64,000 nt of DNA from Ipomoea triloba (taxonomy: Eukaryota; Streptophyta; Magnoliopsida; Solanales; Convolvulaceae). How positions within the stretch are numbered: the first letter of the stretch is position 1; every line of letters starts with the position of its first letter. Below are positions 1-10,204 of the stretch, in pieces. Both the position numbers and the translations under genes were made by a program. Under the pieces are notes generated by a model. That model made no database searches. It saw nothing but the letters and a program-made list of their open reading frames with translations, and was not told where the DNA came from. The stretch covers positions 23,510,085-23,574,084 of the forward strand of contig NC_044924.1 of the NCBI RefSeq assembly GCF_003576645.1, given 5' to 3'.

Positions 1-414
1 CTAGGGTTGTCATTTCAGAGACTATTTAAACCCCTTTGATGAATTTTCAGAGGAGGATCCCAGAAATTTAGTTTTCCTTTTCTTAGTTTTTCCTTTGGAG
101 AACTTTCTCCATTTTTCTTAGCTTTTTAGATTAGATCAATCTTCATTGTAGCAAGACAACAAGCTTGGATTGAAGATCTTCTTCTCTCTAGGTGATCTCT
201 ATTTCATTTTCTATAATTTTAGCTATCTTATTCTTGGATTAAATTAGCTTTTGTTTGCATTTCATACTATGAGTAGCTAGTTTAGTCTAGGGATTTGGAT
301 TGTGTGATTGAATATTGTTTGTGTGATGATCTTATCTCTATATCTTGGATCTATGAGTTTGTGTTGATGGATTATCTATTCTTGTCTATTGATTGTTGTT
401 TTGATGAGATCTTG

Positions 415-2694
415 TGTAACACCCCGGACCTACCTTCCCGTACATCCGAGGCATTACCGCCACACCTAGAGAGAGAGTCCTATCATTTATCGATGAACCT
501 CACTCTAAGTGCACATGCTAAAGGAACTATTCTCATCACAATAATCACTCAACAGGTACTTAACACTTTCATACATGTCAACTGATGAAGCTTCATTAAG
601 CAAAGTATATAATCTTGCAAAAATACATACATAAGATTGCCCCTCGGGCGAAAATACCAACAAGGTTCAGCCTAGACGCAACTGGTCATACCTAGCCATC
701 ACTAAGGCTACAAAAAATATATGTATACCAAAAAAATTTTCTCAAGGGCTCCCAAAGATCCGACGTCTAGTCAAGCATGCGGTACACGGGGCTAGTGAAC
801 TCTCCCCAGACTAGGTGCCACTCCCCCCTCATACTAGGTAATATGGTCCAAAAACCGAGAAGTGGTTATGACCATCGACCACTCCTCCCAAACATCCCGA
901 GGGCTAGGGTCCCAAGGGTAGGGGTAGTGCACAATGAACTCCAGGGGATCGCTACCATCTAACGGCTCTATGGGGTAAAAGCCGTAAGCAGCCTGGACCT
1001 CGTCCATAACCGGGCAAGAGACAAAAGGGGCCGACGGAGCCATAGGAGTATCTGGGTTGGTGGGAGCTTCGGGAGCATAACCAGGTGCGTATGGGTCTTC
1101 TCCCTCCATCATCTGTATGTAACACAATCTTCATAGCACATATACCTAACTACATAGTATTACTCTTCTTACTAACAACATATATAATTATGGTTTATAC
1201 ATACCATATACTATACCCAAAAGGTGACATTTTATTAATACATACATACCCATATAGGTACATATATATACGATTTTCATGTACATATACGTAATACACC
1301 TATATAAATTATACATATATATATACTATACTACACGTATATAATATATATATATATGCCTAATTCAAGTACATGCCTAATTCACATATAATATCTATAT
1401 ATTTATATATACTATACCACACGTACATACACATAATAGGTACATACTACATAATAATATCTATATATATACTATACTACATTTACCCATAAATGTGTAC
1501 ATAATATTTATAATTATATATATACTTTGCACTACACGTACTTACATACTACATGTATTTACATAATACTTATAATTATATATATATACTACATGTATGT
1601 ACATATTATATAAATCTAGGTACATAATAGTTATAATATATATATATATACATCACACGTACATGCATTCTATATATATATATATATATATGAACACAAT
1701 GCATATTAATATGTATATATATCTTGTACCATACGTACATATACTCAAATGTGTACACAATTTATATATATATATACATTCATCATGTACCCAAAAATTC
1801 CACCTAGAGCCCATTACATTTCAACCAACTATCAATTATCTAGTTTCAAACAACCTCAACCAATTAAAGGGATTCCTTACCTCAACCGGGTTTCAAATTT
1901 TGTAGGAGATCTTTGTGGATGATTTTCCCCCAATTCACCTTAAAACCCTAGAATTCCATCAACCACATAACACATGATTTTAAGAAATCTTAACTTAGAT
2001 TCATGTTCTAGGATGAAAAATAAAGCTATCTACCGAATAAAATTGGAGTTTTACCGAATATTTTGGAGACTTGTGTGGAGATCTTGGCTATGGAGTGTTG
2101 GAGCTTGAAGAAGAAGATGAAAATTTTTTTCTCCCCTCTCCTTGAAAATTTTGGCCAACACAAGCAAAATGGAAAAAAATTGGCTTAAATATCTACCCAC
2201 TTGGTTGACTAGTCCACTCTTGGGGATAAGATCCAAAATAAAATGGAATAAAATAATCTAAAATATCTTAGCTTAGACTGATTGGGATTAAATCAGATGA
2301 ATTCTTGGTAGAAACTAATTCAATTCAAATAATTCTCGAACCCAAAAATTTATTCCAGTCTAGAACTCAAAATTGGGCTAGGTTCGGTACACCGCGAAAT
2401 TTCGCGATGTACGATCACAAATAAATTTTGGCTGCTATGGGCTAATCTAATTGAATAGGAAATTCAAGAATAATAGTATGATGCCTAAAAATCCATTTCC
2501 TAGGACAAACGGGTCCGAATACTAGTTTCTAAAATTTTTACGGTTCGTGACCGGGACGTACGATCGCAGTTTATTACTAACTGTCCTTACTTGTAATAAT
2601 TCTTTTGAGGCATCGGGAGATCATCTCATGAATGTTATAGCCTAAAGGAATATTTTTCGAACCTTAATTCTACTGAAATAGGTGAGGGGTTACA
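415..2694 (-). mobile_element. Solo LTR, family B, with 5-bp TSD
   Basis: The ends are TGTAAC and GTTACA. The 5-bp flanks are identical, TCTTG at 410-414 and 2695-2699. Removing the insert makes the family A LTR continuous with its other copy. The reverse complement aligns with 63152-64000, giving the orientation. No coding sequence, primer site or polypurine tract is present inside, so this is a 2280-bp solo LTR left by LTR-LTR recombination. The middle (about 1140-1790) is a TA/TATAC-rich simple-sequence stretch. Confidence 0.88.
1141..1790. repeat. TA-rich simple sequence inside family B LTR
   Basis: Dense imperfect repeats of atatac/tatata units separated by short gtaca words. ORFs called here (1085-1294, 1597-1905) are low-complexity artefacts. 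Confidence 0.8.
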
Positions 2695-3278
2695 TCTTGT
2701 TTGGATGTGGCCAATCTAGATGAGAGATTGAGTTCTTGACTCTTTCATGTCTTTGATTAGAGTTAGGATTTGAAGCTTGACACAATCATAGTTCCTATGG
2801 ACTTCTTAAGAATAGTAGGATAGTGTGTAGCTTAAGTGTTTGATAAAATTCCTCTTAGAACTTTGGATGCTTGAAGGCACTCCTAAGTCAAAGAAGCCTT
2901 AGTACACAAAGGTGGAAAAGGACTAACACAACACACTCTTGAATAGACAATATCCTAGCAATCCTAATCCTTGACCTTAGACACTCCAATATGCAATATT
3001 CATGAACACTATCCAATCCCTACCCCTTTTTTACATATTCACAAAATCACTTTTACTTTATTATTCTCTTGCACTCAAACCAACCAAATGAACTACTCTC
3101 ACTCACAATCCACCCTTCACCACACTCGAGTCCTATGCATGATCCAATCAAGTAAACTCCCGAACGTTTGACACACCTCCACGTCCCTCCTTCGAGACTG
3201 ATACTCGGGGAGTCACAGACTTTCCGTTTTATCATACAAATATCTTTTGACATTTCACCCTATGCACGCAAGAGTTGT

Positions 3279-3280
<2 letters not shown>

Positions 3281-3329
<49 letters not shown>
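3281..3329. repeat. (AT)n microsatellite
   Basis: About 24 AT units immediately after the family A LTR end. The LTR probably inserted into this tract, which would hide its TSD. Confidence 0.95.
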
Positions 3330-3334
<5 letters not shown>

Positions 3335-3521
3335 AATTTTTAAGTTAAGTGTATTACCAATTTGTGATAGTGCTCAATAGCTGATCTAGATCCTCTGGTA
3401 TGTCGGGAACATCCAGTACCGGGTCCTGCCACCTCACTCATCCTATTCTTCCGCTGTTGCTCAGATTTAGCTTTAACGTCAGGCCTATCCCAATATGCCT
3501 CCCAAATGCGCCATGTATCTT

Positions 3522-4810
3522 TGATAAGCACCAAGGATAGCACTTATAAGGGGTCTCTATTAGATTAAAAGCGCATCGTTTTGACATCCAATTACAACAA
3601 TTGCATGCATTTCAGCTCAAATGCGATCAATTTCTTCTAACAACATTTCCAGAAAGAGTCTTGAAGTATTTCACAGGTTGGAGAGGGATTTGAAGCTGAA
3701 ATAGAGCAAAAGACAAACAAGCCGATATGCAGTAGCGCCCCACGCAGCCTCACACGCGTGTGGCTGGGCGTGGAATTATTCCAGAGAGCCACCACGCCAC
3801 TCACACGCGTGTGAGCAAGCGTGGTTGGGCCAAGGGCTATTTTGGGAAATTTGTTCCTTTTCTTTGTCACTTATATAAATCCCTTTTGCCCTAAACCTAA
3901 AAGAAGAGGAGAGTTTTAGATCAGAAAATTGATAGAATAGGATAGTTAGATCTAGAGGGTTTTCTCCCCTTTTGGGGGAAAATTCCTTCCATTCCATAGT
4001 TAGAATAGATCAAGGGCAAGAAGGAAGATTGGGATTCAAGATCAAGGTTGTAAGACCCTCTTTTTCAAGACGTGGTAACCATTCTCTCCAATTTCTAATT
4101 CGATACTTGTTTCTTTGAATTTCCTTTTCCTTTTCTTGTTTCTTAGTATGCTAGAGTAGATTAGATAGGGGATTGGTGGCCCCATGGTAGATCTATGTGG
4201 ATGCTTAATATTATTGTTTTGATTTGTGAATTTCTTGCTTGTTGGATGTTAAACTTGTGTGGATGATGTTCTTTAAGCTTTGTGCCTTTTGTGGCCACAT
4301 TAGGTAGCAAACCCAAAGGAAGTGAGTGTGCGCGCAATAGCGGCCACCCACGAGTCTCACTCACCCACATCTCCGCTCCTAGTCCGAAAGGACAAGACCC
4401 GAGAGGAGTGGTAGACAAAGTGCTCGATGAAATGCCCCAACCGAATGAGGATGTGGGAGTCCAAAGTGTGACGTCACTTGGTAGTGTGCCATGAACTCCC
4501 TGGTCTATTCCATAACTTGTATTCACAAAACCAACCAAAGATAAACCACATGGAAAAGCCTAAAGCCCCAATCTCCTCTTTACTTTTCTTTACTTCACAC
4601 CACCTTTTACCAACCTTACTCTTTTACCAATGAATCCAACTCCTAGCCATTCCAGTAACTCTTTTCCTTCCACCTCTTAGATGCCATCATACCCATTCGA
4701 TTCCCATTCGTTATCCTTGAGAGACACGACACTCGGGGAGTCTTGACTCTTCGTTTTACAACTTTACACCTTCACATTCGCACTCACCCCATACAAACCA
4801 CACATCGTCA
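3522..4810 (+). mobile_element. Solo LTR, family A copy 2, with 5-bp TSD
   Basis: 1289 bp, TG...CA ends (TGATAAG...TCGTCA), flanked by ATCTT at 3517-3521 and 4811-4815. It carries the CACGCGTG module at 3739-3826, a TATA box (tatataaa) at 3872-3879 and the 'ctcggggagt' block near 4733. It is inserted in a CACTA transposase exon whose frame is exactly restored on removal. There are no internal retrotransposon genes. Confidence 0.9.
3739..3826 (+). promoter_or_regulatory. CACGCGTG palindrome module upstream of LTR TATA box
   Basis: Two blocks, each a CCACGC...GCGTGG inverted repeat around a central ACACGCGTGT palindrome, separated by ATTCCAG. The module ends 46 nt before the TATA box at 3872. 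The same arrangement recurs in four other places in the window. Confidence 0.6.
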
Positions 4811-5191
4811 ATCTTCATGTATACAAGCTGGCTTCCCAGTTGAAGTTCGGTTTGACTTAAATTTTGAGACCATATCTGTATACCGTATGCCTGCTTGTGC
4901 TAGAAAAGCTTTACGAACATGTCGGTCAATAGACGCATCCCACTTGTAAAATTTCTGTAACATTACAAATTCATTAAATATAAGATTACAGCATAAGAAG
5001 TGATCTAAGGACTACAAACTAAAACAAAAATTAGTGAGGCCAACTAGAGTAAGATAAGAAATATAAACAGCAGAAAGAACCACAGCAAAAAGTTTCCCTT
5101 AACTCCATTCAGTACTAAATTTATCCTCGATTCCTCTTTCAAGTGTAACTCTTTCCTCCAAAATTTGGTAACTAACAAAAAGATCACAATT

Positions 5192-5194
<3 letters not shown>

Positions 5195-5246
<52 letters not shown>

Positions 5247-5251
5247 ATATA
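5195..5251. repeat. (AT)n microsatellite in CACTA intron
   Basis: An AT run with one interruption (attt) near 5232, inside the intron between exons 2 and 3 of the TNPA-like gene. Confidence 0.95.
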
Positions 5252-5967
5252 CACATTTGATAACACATGCAAGCACTGAAAGAAATGCAAAGGCCAAACA
5301 AAGGTTCACCTCAAACAAAGAAATGCAAAGGCAAAGTTATTGACAGAAATTTAATAACAGTCTAACTTCAAGAATTAACTACAATTTTCAAAATCGTATC
5401 GTGAATTTACCTTGAATTCCTCAAAGTATGATTCCTTGTACTCATTAGGTATCTTCTTCCAAGTATACCCTTCAAGATAGATCCTTTGCATGAATATTTT
5501 TTTCATTGTAGTTGAACATTTATGAGATGGTATCCACCTGTACATATATAAGAAATGAATAAGATAAAATAATATACACATAAATGTAAATATAATAAAA
5601 CATTTCTACATTTTTACCTCTCCTCCTCTACATGAACAATAGGCAAATCAGGACCAATAGATGATCCTTCAACTGATGAGTATGTGGGTGGAACAGTAGA
5701 GTCTGATGGTGATGAAATCGGTAAGTCAGTTGGTGAACCAGTAGAAACAGGTGCTACAATAGGTGGAGACACCACAGTAGGAGGAGGTGCCACAGGAGAA
5801 GGTAGTGCAAACGAGGATGGGCTAGAACTCGAAGGTGTAACCGATATACCTTGCCCACGTCCTCTTATGTGTCCGGTTCTACTACCACCTCGTGTCATCT
5901 GAAATAAAATATAATAAAGTTAAATAACATATAAATATAACATACCATTTACTATTTAAGCTAAACA

Positions 5968-7201
5968 CTAACTATCAGTACCATTATCACTATCTCCTAT
6001 TACTGAACCTCTACTTGAGTCATCTGTTTCTTCCTCTAACTCAAGTTCATCTTCATTGTCACCATGTTCGCCATCAAGTTGTATCACCCCACCATTTGGG
6101 TCATTTAAATGTGATGGGTCTTCATCTATTTGCATGAGATCATGATTGTCGGTAATTTCCTCTTGAAATGGTGGAGGTATTAGTGATTCTTCAGAAGATA
6201 TAGATGATTCAGGAACTTCTACTTCAGATCTCGCTTCAATTTTGCACATAGCCCACCAATCAAGCTTGTCGCGACGCAAACTTGGATATGTACAATAATA
6301 AACCTGAGCTGCTTGCATTGCTAGAACGAATGGCTCATAGCGATTGAATCTACGCTTATGATTAACTTCAACAAGTTTATACTGGGAATGAACCTTCATG
6401 CCCACAGTTGTCGGGTCAAACCACTCACACTTGAATAATATTGTCCTTTTGACTGGTAAGCTAGGATACTCAACTTGTACAACTTCTACCAATCGGCCAT
6501 AGTAATCACTTTCATCTATACTATAGTTTATACCTTTTATGCAAACACCACTATTCATTGTTTCTTTAGTTCCACCATAACCAATGGTGTGAAATTTAAA
6601 GCCATTCACATAATACCCTAAATAGGTATTAACACATCTTAGTGGCCCTTTTGCAAGATCCTTTATAAATTTATTTGAAATATTGTTTGAAGGATCATGT
6701 GCCTGTATAACACACACATAATCTAAGTGTTAAAGTTTATTAAACAATTTCAAGCTCAATATAAATAATATACAATTCTTACATAGTCATTGAACCAATT
6801 TGCAAATTCATTTTCCAATTTACCATCGATGGTAGTACTGGAAATGTTTGGTTGACTTCTCTTTAACTCCTCAGTATAAACCCTTTAAAAAAAATTAATG
6901 GGTTAACATTTATAACACATTACATTAGAAAAATTTAACAGAAGTGAATTCTTACTCAATAGATGGCTCCACTTCTGAACAATTTAACAACACATAGGTT
7001 TGAGCAGCTTTAAACTCTTCATCTGTCATATATCTCGCTTTTGATTTTCCAAATGCTCGACCCGGATACTTAAATATAGAAAGAGTTTCTTCATGTTCAT
7101 CAACTACATATTCACTACTATCCGTATTTCGAGGCACATTTCTATGTTTCGTGCTAACATGGTCCTCAAAATAGTATGAACAGAACGATGAGTAAGACAT
7201 A
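5968..7201 (-). pseudogene. CACTA TNPD transposase C-terminus (DUF4218 tail and DUF4216)
   Basis: Three consecutive exons are visible. 7201 to about 6957 reads MSYSSFCSYYFEDH and ends in the DUF4218 tail (KARYMTDEEFKAAQTYVLLN). About 6882-6783 holds FANWFNDY. About 6702-5968 begins AHDPSNN and contains the DUF4216 core (LGYYVNGFKFHT, FKCEWFDPT, YEPFVLAMQAAQVYY), then an acidic tail ending GDSDNGTDS. The short introns have GTAAG donors and AG acceptors and join in frame. This is the C-terminal third of a CACTA TNPD. The catalytic N-terminal part is missing because the sequence changes abruptly to a truncated LTR at about 7202. Confidence 0.85.
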
Positions 7202-7843
7202 TTCACAAGAGCAAAACAAAAAGCAAATAAATTTAGGAAAAGTGAATATTCAAGAAAGAAATTCAAAGAGAAATCCAATAACAATGAAAGAGTGTACCCA
7301 AGAAGAATTCCAAGCTATAAGAATCCAAGCTTTTTTTCTCCAAGAAGTTCTCTCCTTCCTCCTACCAATCCTATTTAACCCTAACCTAAAAGGGGGAAAT
7401 GAAAAGTGTGTCAAAAGTCCCCTACCCCAAGCTAAAATGTCCCTTTTATACTAAAATTTCGCGCAGGGTTCTGGTGCCAGTCCACGTGACTGACACACGT
7501 GTGGGCATGCGTGGTTGCACACTGGAATCAGTCCATGCATGCCACACGCGTGGTTGGGGTCGTGGATGGAGGTTTCTTCGTTCGTGTCTCCTTTGTTGTC
7601 TTTGGGTTGGTCTTTTCGTGTCCCTAGTTCGGGTTTGTTCTTCCTTTCATTGTTCACGTCTTCCTTGGTTGATTTAAGTCTTTGATCTTGTGAAAATCTT
7701 TCAAAACATACCACGCAAAGTTTTTTTGCAATCATTAGCATAATAATCATTAAAATACGTAGATTAAGTCTTTTAAATCATTCGTTTGGTAATAATTCTT
7801 CTTTAATTACTCCTAAATAGATAGGTACTTTTGGCGTCTATCA
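7202..7843 (-). mobile_element. Truncated Athila-like LTR, family A copy 3
   Basis: Aligns with 9219-9862 (same orientation), including 'accctaaccta', 'tttcgcgcagggttctgg' and the terminal 'ggtacttttggcgtctatca'. It keeps the LTR start (TGATAGACGCC on the minus strand, at 7843), the CACGCGTG module (7481-7565) and a TATA box (tataaaagg, minus, about 7450). The second half of the LTR is missing at the junction with CACTA sequence. It abuts copia sequence at 7844. Confidence 0.8.
7481..7565 (-). promoter_or_regulatory. CACGCGTG module, family A copy 3
   Basis: Two blocks separated by CTGGAAT. One has decayed to ACACGTGT, the other keeps CACGCGTG. It ends 30 nt before the minus-strand TATA box. 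Confidence 0.5.
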
Positions 7844-8481
7844 TCTATCTAACTGCAAGTAGACCAGACATCATGCATAGTGTTGGGATGTGTGCCAGAT
7901 TTCAAGCAGATCCGAAAGAGTCACATATCAAAGCAGTGAAACGAATTATCAAATATGTCAAAGGTACAATTAACTATGGAATATGGTACTCTAATGATAC
8001 AAATCTAAGTCTTGCAAGTTATAGCGATGCTGACTGGGCTGGAAATACCGACGATCGAAAGAGTACCTCCCGTGGCTGTTTCTTTATTGGGAAAAATCTA
8101 GTCGCCTGGCTTAGCAAAAAGCAGAATTCAATATCTCTCAGCACTGCCGAAGCTGAATACATAGCAGTTGGAAGTTGCTGTACTCAATTGCTATGGATGC
8201 GACAAATGCTCTCTGACTATGGCCTGAATCAGAATACTATGACATTATACTGCGACAACACTAGTGCCATAAACATCTCCAAAAATCCTGTTCAACACTC
8301 CCGGATGAAACATATAGATATTGGGCACCATTTTATACGAGAACTTGTGGAAGACAAGGAAATTGAGCTGAATTACATCTCAACTGACAAGAACTTAGCA
8401 GACTTATTCACCAAGCCTTTGGACAAATCACGTTTCGAAATCTTACGAGCAGCTATGGGAGTATGCATGTTTTCCAATTAA
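7844..8481 (+). pseudogene. Sirevirus-like Ty1/copia RT end and RNase H (remnant)
   Basis: An open frame from the RT tail (YLTASRPDIMHSVGMCARFQADP) through a complete RNase H. Seen in order: YSDADWAG (first catalytic Asp), STSRGCFF, SLSTAEAEY (Glu), LYCDNTSAI (Asp), KHIDIGHHFIR, DLFTKPL, ending LRAAMGVCMF before a stop. The C-terminal LRAAxGVC ending is the form known from Sireviruses. gag, protease, integrase and most of RT are missing; the frame is broken into directly by the family A LTR end at 7843. RNase H itself looks intact, but with no upstream pol it cannot be made. Confidence 0.88.
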
Positions 8482-8521
8482 ATTTTGTGTTTCGCACAAA
8501 AATAAAAACAGGTTCGTAGTC

Positions 8522-9862
8522 TAATCGGTTTGTAAAGTATACGGTGATGTGTATAATTGGGTGAAATGAAGGTTTGTGTTAAAACGAAGAGTCATGAACT
8601 CCCCGAGTGTCGTGTCTCGCTTGGATGGCAAATTGGAGAGTTAAGACTTCCTATCTTTTATAGTTTAGACAATGCTAGTGTGAAGGGATATAGAGAATAG
8701 TGAAATATTGTAAGGATGGTGCAAGGTTGGGTAAATTTAAGAAGTAAATGTGAAATAAAGGCGGATGGGGGCTAGAATATTCTAGAGATTGGTTCAATGC
8801 ATACGGGAGAGATTCAATTTCCCTTGAGATATGATTAAAGGAGCTTGGAACACAGTCCTGAGTGGCATCACACTCAAGCTCCCAATCCTCAGTCAGTTGG
8901 GGAATATTATCGAACACCTTGCTTACAAGTTCCCTCCGGATCTTATCTTCTCAGATTGAGAGCAGGAGATGTGAGTAGTGAGCTACTATCCCTTTGCGAT
9001 ATCTCGCCAAAGGGATGATCCTAGATCCTTGAAGAGATCGGGGCCCTCGATCCAACAAGAACATTCAACACATACACACAATTTCAACAATCCCACAGAA
9101 ATCAAAACCCATCTAACAATTTTAGATCATGAACATAGAATCTCCATCCTTCCTAGCCCCTATCCTAAGGTTTAGCCCCTCATAGGCTTTAATAACATCA
9201 TATCATTCAAATAGCAAAACATATTTACAAGATCAAAGCAAAAAGCAAATATCTTTAGGAAAAATGAAAGTTCAAGGAAGAAATCCAAAAGAGAAATCAA
9301 ATAACAATGAAAGATTTTACCCAAGAGGATTCCCAAACTATGGGGATCCAAGATTCTCCTCTCCAAGAAGTTCTTCCTCCTCTCACTAATCCTATGTAAC
9401 CTAATCTAAAAATGAGAGAGTGAAAAGTGTGTAAAAGTCCCCTGCCCTAAGCTGAAATGTTCCTTTTATACTGAAATTTCGCGCAGGGTTCTGGTGCTAG
9501 TTCACGCCGACCACACGCGTGTGGGCAGGCGCGGATGCATTCTGGAATTAGTCCACGCTTGCCTACACGCGTGGTAGGGGGCGTGGTCAGAAGTTTCTTC
9601 ATTCGCGTCCTTCGTTGTCTTTGGCTTGGTCTTTTGCGTGTCCCGAATTTGGATTTGTTCTTCTCTTTATCGTTCACGCTTTCCTCAGTTGATTTAAGAC
9701 CTTGATCCTAGAGAAATATTTCAAAACATACCACGCAAGGCTTTCTCGCAATTGTTAGCAAAATAATATCAAAATACATAGATTGCATCTTTCAATTCTT
9801 TGTTTTAGCAAGAATTCTAACTTAATTAATTCTAAATAGCTAGGTACTTTTGGCGTCTATCA
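8522..9862 (-). mobile_element. Solo LTR, family A copy 4, with probable TSD
   Basis: 1341 bp, minus orientation, beginning TGATAGACGCC (9862) and carrying module 9501-9586, TATA box about 9470 and the 'actccccgagt' block near 8600. TAGTC flanks both sides (8517-8521, 9863-9867). The other LTR end reads TA instead of CA, best explained as a C-to-T change. Removal rejoins the sequence 3' of the copia RNase H. There is no primer site or gag. Confidence 0.75.
9501..9586 (-). promoter_or_regulatory. CACGCGTG module, family A copy 4
   Basis: Two CACGCGTG blocks with CCACGC/GCGTGG arms, separated by CTGGAAT. It lies 30 nt upstream (minus strand) of the TATA box at about 9470. Confidence 0.55.
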
Positions 9863-10204
9863 TAGTCGATATAATTTAATTGTGTTATATTACTAATATG
9901 TTTTTTAATGTATCAGATAACAAATTCCTCACTAGTTCGAAAATCGTAGAGATATATTTGGATGCACAAGTTGAGATCTGTTAGGATTCTTCGGAAATCA
10001 AGACTTAGTCCATTCCTATCTCAAAATAAAATCCTCTCATCTTCCTATTTAATGTGACTCTATCAGATCATGTCTCACCCATCAACTCCACGCACGACTT
10101 TTGATAATCCATCACCTCATCACACTATTTCCAAGACATCACCTCTCACCTTTGTCCTCTTCTCTCTATCTCCCTCGTCCAAATTCCCACCATAGCCGAA
10201 AGCT
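9863..10204. other. Non-coding spacer of the copia remnant
   Basis: Continuation of the region downstream of RNase H after the inserted LTR. I see no gene, repeat or LTR end in it. Confidence 0.4.

Larger units (their letters stand above)
1..3280 (+). mobile_element. Athila-like LTR, family A copy 1 (left end outside window)
   Basis: This stretch, after removing the inserted LTR at 415-2694, is collinear with the inverse of 23742-24720, where the same sequence sits next to a tRNA-Asp primer site and a gag gene. It is therefore an LTR of that family in plus orientation. A TATA-like box (actatttaaacc) lies near 18-30, and the conserved 'actccccgagt' block is seen in reverse near 3200. The LTR ends with ttgtca at 3280, directly against an (AT)n tract, with no primer site following. 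It is thus a solo LTR or a 3' LTR whose element is lost. Small ORFs inside it are not genes. Confidence 0.75.
3358..5898 (-). pseudogene. CACTA TNPA-like transposase gene (Transposase_24 type), split by a solo LTR
   Basis: Three exons can be read on the minus strand. Exon 1 (5898 to about 5617) starts MTRGGSRTGH and is rich in Pro/Ser. Exon 2 (about 5541-5412) holds IPNEYKESYFEEFK. Exon 3 (about 4951-4811 joined to 3521-3358) holds KWDASIDRHVRKAF, then a W..YWDRP..KAKSEQ segment and GPGTG..RHTRGSRS. These are hallmarks of the plant Ptta/En/Spm (CACTA) accessory transposase family. Splice signals are visible at the exon ends. Exon 3 is interrupted by the LTR at 3522-4810; deleting it with one TSD copy restores the frame (HEDTWRIW). 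The 3' end is lost beyond the donor at 3357. The gene lies downstream of a TNPD remnant on the same strand, the normal CACTA order. Confidence 0.8.

Noticed and set aside
295..585. ORF of 96 aa near the window start
   Set aside because: It crosses the solo LTR junction at 415, so it cannot be an ancestral gene.
8545..8549. Alternative LTR start (TG at 8545) for family A copy 4
   Set aside because: No matching TSD there, whereas TAGTC brackets 8522-9862 if one end dinucleotide is mutated.
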